Source of the DNA: Bdellovibrionales bacterium
Lineage (GTDB): Bacteria; Bdellovibrionota; JAFGOL01
Assembly: GCA_022710165.1 (NCBI GenBank)
Contig: JAKLHL010000096.1
Coordinates: 1-5,933 of the forward strand
Length of the DNA: 5,933 bases
Reading direction: 5' to 3'
Numbering within the stretch: position 1 is the first letter of the stretch; each line of letters begins with the position of its first letter. The position numbers and the translations under genes are program-made. The notes under the pieces were generated by a model. It was not told the DNA's origin. It was given only the letters and a program-made list of their open reading frames with translations, and searched no databases. Positions 1 to 4,000 of this stretch are shown in pieces.

Positions 1-251
1 GTCAGGGCCGATATAAAAGCGACCTTTCCAAAGAATATATATATGAAAAGAACGGCAACACCTGTAAAAACACCCGAGAGCCTTAAGCTCTTAGAGCCCT
101 CTTTTTCCATTATCATCCCAAAATATTCATACAAACACAGTGCATGTATTATCAAGGTAAAAAGATATACAGCGAACTTGCCGGCAAAGATTATGAAAGG
201 GGCTCCTATGCCTATCGCTATTAAAGCTGAGATAACTCTTTTCTTAAGCAT
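1..251 (-). CDS. cdsA: Phosphatidate cytidylyltransferase, N-terminal part (cut by window edge)
   Basis: Encodes the first 83 residues of a polytopic inner-membrane protein; the rest lies left of the window. CdsA enzymes condense CTP with phosphatidic acid to give CDP-diacylglycerol, the precursor of bacterial phospholipids. Seen directly: the start MLKKRVISALIAIGIG is typical of the family, with a short basic end running into a hydrophobic helix (about residues 6-23). A second helix (about 26-42) ends in the family-like LYEYFGM, and a third follows at about 58-74 after a charged loop (MEKEGSK). The catalytic C-terminal signature is outside the window, so the call rests on the N-terminus and on position directly after uppS, the usual place for cdsA. 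The ATG overlaps the uppS stop by one base (TAATG), suggesting translational coupling. A GGTG about 4 nt upstream is only a weak ribosome-binding site. Confidence 0.85.
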   Translation of the reverse strand, partial: MLKKRVISALIAIGIGAPFIIFAGKFAVYLFTLIIHALCLYEYFGMIMEKEGSKSLRLSGVFTGVAVLFIYIFFGKVAFISAL

Positions 252-985
252 TAATCACCAACCCGGCCGTACCTTCTTTTCCTGTTGGAAAAAGAATGCA
301 GTGCCTTTTCTAGTTCACTTCGGTCAAAATCAGGCCAAAGTGTTTCTGTAACATATATCTCGGTGTAGGCCATTTGCCAAATCATAAAGTTGCTGATCCT
401 CATTTCTCCACTGGTCCTTATCAAAAGATCTGGGTCAGGCAGGTCTTTTGTCCAAAGATACCTTGAAAAAGTCTCTGGCACTATATCGTCCAGTGTCATT
501 TTTCCGTCCTGGGCCTCTTGTACTATCTTCTTTACGGCATCTATGATGTCCTGTCTTCCACCATAGGAAACAGCAAGGTTAAGCACCATCCCTTTGTTCT
601 TTGACGTCTCTTCCATCAAAGAGGCTGAAAGTTTTCTCACTTTCTCTGGAAGCCTATACATCTGGCCTGTAATGAGGAACCTTATGTCCCTTTCTATTAT
701 GGTCTTTCTTTCCTTTTTAAGGAAATCCTCAAAATAGTTCATCAGGGCCTTAACCTCGTCGGCAGGCCTATCCCAATTCTCTGTACTGAAAGCGAACAAA
801 GAGAGTGCTTCAAGCCCCATCTGGGAGCATAGCTTAACGATTTGCTTTACGGATTCTGCGCCTTGTCTGTGGCCGAAGACCCTTTCTTTACCTTTTTGTT
901 TGGCCCACCTGCCATTGCCATCCATTATGACTGCAATGTGTCTTAGACCATCTGGGATACTGAGCTTTGCGTCGTCCTTGCTCAC
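251..985 (-). CDS. uppS: Isoprenyl transferase (undecaprenyl diphosphate synthase)
   Basis: Cytosolic, membrane-associated cis-prenyltransferase. It extends farnesyl diphosphate with isopentenyl diphosphate, normally to C55 undecaprenyl diphosphate, the lipid carrier for peptidoglycan and other surface glycans. The 244 residues are close to the E. coli length of 253. Motifs visible in order: MDGNGRW at 21-27 with the catalytic Asp22, FGH with His39, FAFSTENW at 64-71, YGGRQDI at 141-147, and RTSGEMRISNF at 190-200 with the diphosphate-binding Arg190, Arg196 and Ser198. Glu209 matches the Mg-binding Glu213 of the E. coli enzyme. The chosen start is GTG, giving a 4-nt overlap (GTGA) with the frr stop. 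The purine-rich sequence upstream (AGAAGG) is too close to be a textbook Shine-Dalgarno, so expression probably depends on coupling to frr. Product chain length cannot be read from the sequence. Confidence 0.96.
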   Translation of the reverse strand: MSKDDAKLSIPDGLRHIAVIMDGNGRWAKQKGKERVFGHRQGAESVKQIVKLCSQMGLEALSLFAFSTENWDRPADEVKALMNYFEDFLKKERKTIIERDIRFLITGQMYRLPEKVRKLSASLMEETSKNKGMVLNLAVSYGGRQDIIDAVKKIVQEAQDGKMTLDDIVPETFSRYLWTKDLPDPDLLIRTSGEMRISNFMIWQMAYTEIYVTETLWPDFDRSELEKALHSFSNRKRRYGRVGD

Positions 986-1530
986 CCTTCTAATATTTCC
1001 TTTTCTTTTGTCTGCATAAGTTTATCAACTTGTGCAATATAGTCGTCTGTCTGTTTTTGTACATGGTCCTGAGCTTTTTTGCTGTCATCTTCACTGACCG
1101 TTTTTTCTTTTGCCTTTATGCTCTCGTTGGCCTGTCTCCTTATGTTCCTTATGGAAACCTTGGAGTCTTCGCTCAGCTTCTTGACCAGTTTCACAAGGTC
1201 TTTTCTTCTCTCGTCGGTAAGAGCAGGGATAGGTACCCTTATTATCTTTCCGTCAGTCTGAGGGTTAAGACCAAGATCGCTCTTTATTATAGCTTTCTCT
1301 ATCGCAGTAAGGGCATTCTGGTCCCAAGGCTGTATGACTATGAGTTTTGGATCTGGAACAGAAACGTTAGCTACCTGATTAAGAGGAGTAAGGGAACCAT
1401 AATATTCCACTCTTACACCGTCTAAAAGAGCAGGTGTAGCCCTTCCAGTTCTAAGTCTGGAGAACTCCTGTTTCAAGTTCAATACCGCTTTTTCCATTTT
1501 GTCCTTTGCGTCTTTATAAATAACTTCCAT
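982..1530 (-). CDS. frr: Ribosome recycling factor
   Basis: RRF works with EF-G to split the post-termination 70S complex so that ribosomes and mRNA can be reused. The 182 residues are near the usual 185 and show the family layout. Helix 1 carries the RTGRA signature at 27-31. The small domain has VEYYG (41-45), TPLNQVANVSVPDP and QPWD. It is followed by GLNPQTDGKIIRVPIPALTDERR in the family order. The tip of the long three-helix bundle carries the conserved arginines at 128, 131 and 132 (VSIRNIRR). A GTG one codon upstream (1531-1533) is in frame, but it sits only 2 nt from the G-rich ribosome-binding site. The ATG at 1528-1530 has 5 nt spacing and gives the usual family N-terminus, so it is preferred. 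The gene follows pyrH by 11 nt and its stop overlaps the uppS GTG. Confidence 0.97.
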   Translation of the reverse strand: MEVIYKDAKDKMEKAVLNLKQEFSRLRTGRATPALLDGVRVEYYGSLTPLNQVANVSVPDPKLIVIQPWDQNALTAIEKAIIKSDLGLNPQTDGKIIRVPIPALTDERRKDLVKLVKKLSEDSKVSIRNIRRQANESIKAKEKTVSEDDSKKAQDHVQKQTDDYIAQVDKLMQTKEKEILEG

Positions 1531-1535
1531 CACAT

Positions 1536-1541
1536 CCCCCC
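1536..1541 (-). promoter_or_regulatory. frr ribosome-binding site (start-deciding)
   Basis: A run of six G residues directly after the pyrH stop codon forms an AAGGGGGG Shine-Dalgarno variant. It lies 5 nt before the ATG at 1530 but only 2 nt before the in-frame GTG at 1533, which favours the ATG as the frr start. Confidence 0.7.
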
Positions 1542-2258
1542 TTAACCTACTACGGTTCCTACTTTCTCGCCCATTATGACCTTTTTAATATTTCCGTCTT
1601 TCTTAAGATTGAAAACTATCATCGGAAGCTCGTTGTCCATGCACAAAGATACGGCTGTAGCGTCCATGACCTTGAGGCCCTGATTAAGCACATCAAGATA
1701 GGAAAGTTTCTCAAAGAACTTAGCGTCCTTGTTCTTCCTTGGATCGCTGTCATAGACACCTTCCACGTTAGTGGCCTTTAAGATGACCTCGCAGTCAGCT
1801 TCCATCGCCCTAAGGCATGCTGCTGTGTCCGTCGTAAAATATGGATTACCAGTACCGCCGGCAAAAATAACTACCCTGCCTTTTTCAAGATGTCGGACAG
1901 CCCTTCTCCTTATGTAAGGTTCACAGACCTCTTTAACCTCGATAGCGCTGAGTATCCTTGTATGGACACCTATCTTTTCCAGGGCATCCTGCATGGCTAT
2001 TGCGTTCATTATGGTAGCGAGCATTCCCATATAGTCGGCGTTGGAGCGGTCCATTCCCTTTGTTGCCCCTGCAATACCCCTAAAGATATTACCGCCGCCG
2101 ATAACAAGGCACATCTCTATACCGGTTGCTTTAACTTCTGCTATTTGACGAGCTATATCGTTGATCGTATCTGGACATATCCCGTAATCACTATTGCCCT
2201 TAAGAGCCTCTCCGCTGAGTTTTAAAAGCACCCTCTTATACTTTTTTCTTTCAGCCAT
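1542..2258 (-). CDS. pyrH: Uridylate kinase (UMP kinase)
   Basis: Cytosolic bacterial-type UMP kinase of the amino-acid-kinase fold, phosphorylating UMP to UDP with ATP in pyrimidine nucleotide synthesis. Bacterial members are hexameric, activated by GTP and inhibited by UTP; that is family knowledge, not seen here. The 238 residues match the family (E. coli 241). Signatures: KLSGEAL at 13-19 (nucleotide-binding Lys/Ser/Gly), GGGNIFRG at 54-61, DYMGMLATIMNA at 75-86, the UMP-binding GGTGNPYFTTDTAA at 134-147, and VYDSDPR at 168-174. The C-terminus has the expected VMDATAVSLCMDN segment for allosteric and nucleotide contacts. The ATG follows the tsf stop after a single base, with a good AGGAG (2265-2269) lying inside the tsf end, 6 nt away. 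Its place between tsf and frr is the classical order. Confidence 0.98.
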   Translation of the reverse strand: MAERKKYKRVLLKLSGEALKGNSDYGICPDTINDIARQIAEVKATGIEMCLVIGGGNIFRGIAGATKGMDRSNADYMGMLATIMNAIAMQDALEKIGVHTRILSAIEVKEVCEPYIRRRAVRHLEKGRVVIFAGGTGNPYFTTDTAACLRAMEADCEVILKATNVEGVYDSDPRKNKDAKFFEKLSYLDVLNQGLKVMDATAVSLCMDNELPMIVFNLKKDGNIKKVIMGEKVGTVVG

Positions 2259-2259
2259 T

Positions 2260-2856
2260 TTATTCTCCTAACTGCCATCTTACGAATCTTTTAACAGAGA
2301 TATTCTCTCCTATTACAGATATGTTCTCCTTTATGTAGTCTTGTATCTTCTGGTCTGGGTTCTTAACATAAGGCTGGTTAAGAAGACATACTTCCTCGCA
2401 GAACTTCTTGAACCTTCCTTCCACTATCTTCTCTATTACGTTAGCAGGCTTCCCGCTTCCTTCTGTCTGTTTCTTGTATATTTCCATCTCTGACTTCTTT
2501 ACGTCCTCTGGGATATCCTCTTCCCTTACATAACGAGGGCTCATCGCGGCAACATGCATTGCAACATCCTTTACGAAGCTCTGGAACTTTTCGTTCCTTG
2601 CAACAAAGTCTGTTTCACAATTGACCTCTATCATTACGCCTATCCTTCCGTTACCATGTATGTAAGAGCTCACAACACCTTCTTTGGTAGCTCTTGCACT
2701 CTTCTTTTCTGCAGATGCTAGACCTTTTTCCCTCAAGAACACTATCGCTTTATCTATATTGCCACTAGATTCCACAAGAGCTTTTTTGCAGTCCATCATG
2801 CCTGCGCCTGTCTTTTCTCTAAGTTCCCTTACTTGTTCGCTGCTGATATCCGCCAT
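2260..2856 (-). CDS. tsf: Elongation factor Ts, short form
   Basis: Guanine-nucleotide exchange factor that removes GDP from EF-Tu so it can reload with GTP and aminoacyl-tRNA. Domains seen: an N-terminal UBA-like segment (about 4-40) with VRELREKTGAGMMDCKKAL and the family's NIDKAIVFLREKG. The core begins near residue 60 with the EF-Tu-contacting TDFVARN at 82-88 (Asp83, Phe84). The product has 198 residues, against about 283 in E. coli. This is the compact type, lacking most of the second core subdomain and the coiled-coil insertion, as in Thermus and Thermotoga. The ending is complete (SVKRFVRWQLGE), so this is a natural short form rather than a truncation. AGGAGGGGG (2864-2872), 7 nt before the ATG, lies inside the rpsB end. 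The gap from rpsB is 2 nt, consistent with co-translation. Confidence 0.98.
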   Translation of the reverse strand: MADISSEQVRELREKTGAGMMDCKKALVESSGNIDKAIVFLREKGLASAEKKSARATKEGVVSSYIHGNGRIGVMIEVNCETDFVARNEKFQSFVKDVAMHVAAMSPRYVREEDIPEDVKKSEMEIYKKQTEGSGKPANVIEKIVEGRFKKFCEEVCLLNQPYVKNPDQKIQDYIKENISVIGENISVKRFVRWQLGE

Positions 2857-2858
2857 GA

Positions 2859-3704
2859 TTATTCCCCCTCCTGCTGTTCTGGTTTTCTATCGATCTTCCT
2901 TATCTTCTCAACAACTACGTTGTCTTTATCTTCTGTTTCAGAACCATTTGTCTTGAAAGCAGAAGCCTCATCTGAAGTCTCAGACTGTGCTTCTATCTCT
3001 CCGGCCCTTACCTTTTCCTCGAACATCGCCTTTCCCTCTGCAACCGCTTCTGATGCATAGCCTGCAAAAAGTTTGATTGACTTGATAGCATCGTCGTTAC
3101 CAGGAACGACGTAATCAATAGGGTCAGGATCGCAGTTTGTGTCTACCAGTGCAACGATAGGTATGCCAAGTTTTTTTGCTTCGCTTACAGCAATGTCCTC
3201 ACTGTTAGGGTCTACCACGAACATAAGCTCTGGGAGTTTTTTCATGGTCCTTATACCAGAGAATGATTCCTCTAGTTTTGCTTTCTCTTTCTCAAGTTTT
3301 GACACTTCCTTCTTGCTTAAAAGATCGAACACACCGTCGGCGCTCATCTTTTCTATCTCTTCAAGTCTTTCTATACCGCGTCTTATGGTCTTAAAGTTGG
3401 TGAGCAAGCCTCCAAGCCACCTGTTGGTGATGTAGTAAGCTCCGCATCTTTGTGCCTCTTCCTTGATAACGTCCTTTGCCTGGGTCTTTGTGCCGACGAA
3501 TATCACTTGTTTTCCGTTGGCTACTTCATCCCTCATGTACTCGAACGCACGCTGCGCCATCTTTACGGTCTTCTGAAGATCGACGATGTAGATACCGTTC
3601 CTTGCTCCAAAGATGTATTGTTTCATCTTCGGGTTCCATTTGCTTGTCTGGTGACCAAAGTGCACGCCTGCACTCAATAGGTCTTTCATGGTAATTGGGT
3701 TCAT
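2859..3704 (-). CDS. rpsB: 30S ribosomal protein S2
   Basis: Small-subunit protein that binds late in 30S assembly between head and body and recruits S1 in many bacteria. The start MNPITMKDLLSAGVHFGHQT matches the family N-terminus. It is followed by WNPKM (23-27), YIFGARNGIYIVDLQKT (30-46), FVGTKTQAKD (69-78), TNRWLGGLLTNF (93-104), LPELMFVVDP (157-166), and the C-terminal DTNCDPDPIDYVVPGNDDAIKSI (188-210). The frame stays open upstream to an ATG at 3830. Those extra 42 codons lack family similarity and a ribosome-binding site and cover structured leader sequence, so 3704 is chosen. The 281-residue length exceeds the usual 240-260. Residues from about 232 form an acidic, Ser/Thr-rich tail (SETSDEAS, GSETEDKD) with a mixed basic end. 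First gene of the cluster, and E. coli S2 is known to repress its own rpsB-tsf mRNA. Confidence 0.97.
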   Translation of the reverse strand: MNPITMKDLLSAGVHFGHQTSKWNPKMKQYIFGARNGIYIVDLQKTVKMAQRAFEYMRDEVANGKQVIFVGTKTQAKDVIKEEAQRCGAYYITNRWLGGLLTNFKTIRRGIERLEEIEKMSADGVFDLLSKKEVSKLEKEKAKLEESFSGIRTMKKLPELMFVVDPNSEDIAVSEAKKLGIPIVALVDTNCDPDPIDYVVPGNDDAIKSIKLFAGYASEAVAEGKAMFEEKVRAGEIEAQSETSDEASAFKTNGSETEDKDNVVVEKIRKIDRKPEQQEGE

Positions 3705-3736
3705 AGGTTTAAAATCCTCCTTTAGGTTTAACCTCC
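3705..3736 (-). promoter_or_regulatory. rpsB ribosome-binding segment with a duplicated unit
   Basis: Reading along the minus strand, AAAGGAGG (3716-3723) precedes the rpsB ATG with 11 nt spacing, slightly long. A second GGAGG lies at 3732-3736. Each GGAGG is followed by TTAAACCTA: GGAGGTTAAACCTA in the first unit and GGAGGATTTTAAACCTA in the second, which runs into the ATG. The ACCT parts are complementary to the AGG of either unit, so weak alternative pairings could mask the Shine-Dalgarno. The ribosome-binding call is firm; a regulatory role for the duplication is inference. Confidence 0.6.
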
Positions 3737-3760
3737 GGCCCTGCTTTTTAACCGCCCGAA

Positions 3761-3786
3761 CCGCTTTTTTTGAACCGAAAAAGCGG
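3761..3786 (-). promoter_or_regulatory. Hairpin in the rpsB mRNA leader
   Basis: A perfect 9-bp inverted repeat, CCGCTTTTT / AAAAAGCGG, encloses an 8-nt loop about 57 nt upstream of the rpsB start. Neither strand has a T-run after the stem, so it is not an intrinsic terminator. On the rpsB transcript, CCGAAC (plus coordinates 3821-3826) can also pair with GTTCGG (3756-3761), overlapping the stem by one base. The two could form a larger fold or compete. Position suggests a leader element for S2 autoregulation by analogy with E. coli, but no known leader family is recognised by eye. Confidence 0.5.
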
Positions 3787-3863
3787 ACACCATGGACGAA
3801 AGTCACGGCCGTGTGTTTTAGTTCGGACATACTAGTAACATACCAGGTATAGACTGTCCAGAT

Positions 3864-3891
3864 TATTTACAGCTGAAATGGGTATACACAA
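3864..3891 (-). promoter_or_regulatory. Candidate promoter for the rpsB operon
   Basis: On the minus strand, TTGTGT (3886-3891, four of six matches to TTGACA) is separated by 16 nt from TAAATA (3864-3869), which overlaps TAAATAAT. Transcription would start near 3855, giving a leader of about 150 nt that contains the hairpin and duplicated ribosome-binding site. The match is weak and the sigma-factor preference of this organism is unknown. No better candidate was found for the rightward gene. Confidence 0.25.
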
Positions 3892-3965
3892 GGCTAAAAG
3901 CGGCCTCATTAATAAAAGCTCAATAGTTACAAACACATAGGTGTTGGAATAAGTCTTGCATCAAT

Positions 3966-3993
3966 ACCCTTGGGGCAACTTGCTCCGGAGGGT
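3966..3993 (+). promoter_or_regulatory. Folded ribosome-binding region of the exported HA-domain gene
   Basis: The Shine-Dalgarno GGAGGG (3987-3992) lies 8 nt before the ATG at 4001 and fixes that start. It is embedded in a possible two-part stem. ACCCT (3966-3970) pairs with AGGGT (3989-3993). Inside, GGGGCA (3972-3977) pairs with TGCTCC (3981-3986), with one G-U pair and a 3-nt loop. Folding would hide most of the ribosome-binding site. The ribosome-binding site is well supported; its control by folding is inference. Confidence 0.55.
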
Positions 3994-4000
3994 CGTTCTT

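Larger units (their letters stand above)
3705..4000. other. Divergent intergenic region (296 bp)
   Basis: No convincing gene is present. The left third (3705-3840) is leader-like for rpsB: a duplicated ribosome-binding unit, the 9-bp hairpin, a 10-bp palindrome CACGGCCGTG (3804-3813), and the long-range complementary pair 3756-3761/3821-3826. The middle (about 3841-3930) is A/T-richer and is the likely place for promoters in both directions. The right part holds a small 5-bp hairpin AACAC-ATAG-GTGTT (3932-3945) and the structured ribosome-binding region of the rightward gene. No tRNA, known riboswitch core, transposon end or attachment site was recognised. Confidence 0.6.

Noticed and set aside
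1030..1425. 131-codon plus-strand frame opposite frr
   Set aside because: It is antisense to a fully conserved frr, with no family match; a shadow frame.
1531..1533. GTG as the frr start
   Set aside because: It is in frame but only 2 nt from the G-rich ribosome-binding site; the next codon ATG has better spacing and the usual N-terminus.
1530..1535. Minimal start-stop ORF (ATGTGA) overlapping the frr ATG
   Set aside because: It directly abuts the Shine-Dalgarno with no spacing, so it is unlikely to be initiated; probably chance.
3761..3786. Intrinsic terminator between the divergent units
   Set aside because: The stem is perfect but no T-run follows on either strand, and there is no gene end nearby to terminate.
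3705..3830. In-frame N-terminal extension of rpsB to an ATG at 3830
   Set aside because: The 42 extra residues have no S2 similarity, the upstream ATG lacks a Shine-Dalgarno, and the stretch contains the leader hairpin. MNPITMKDLLSAGVHFGHQT at 3704 with GGAGG upstream is the family start.
3878..3940. 20-codon ORF in the intergenic region, plus strand
   Set aside because: No ribosome-binding site before its ATG and no recognisable peptide; the length is expected by chance.
3926..4000. Riboswitch (c-di-GMP, fluoride or preQ1 type) before the exported-protein gene
   Set aside because: Short stems and a G-rich segment suggested one, but none of the conserved cores of those classes could be matched.
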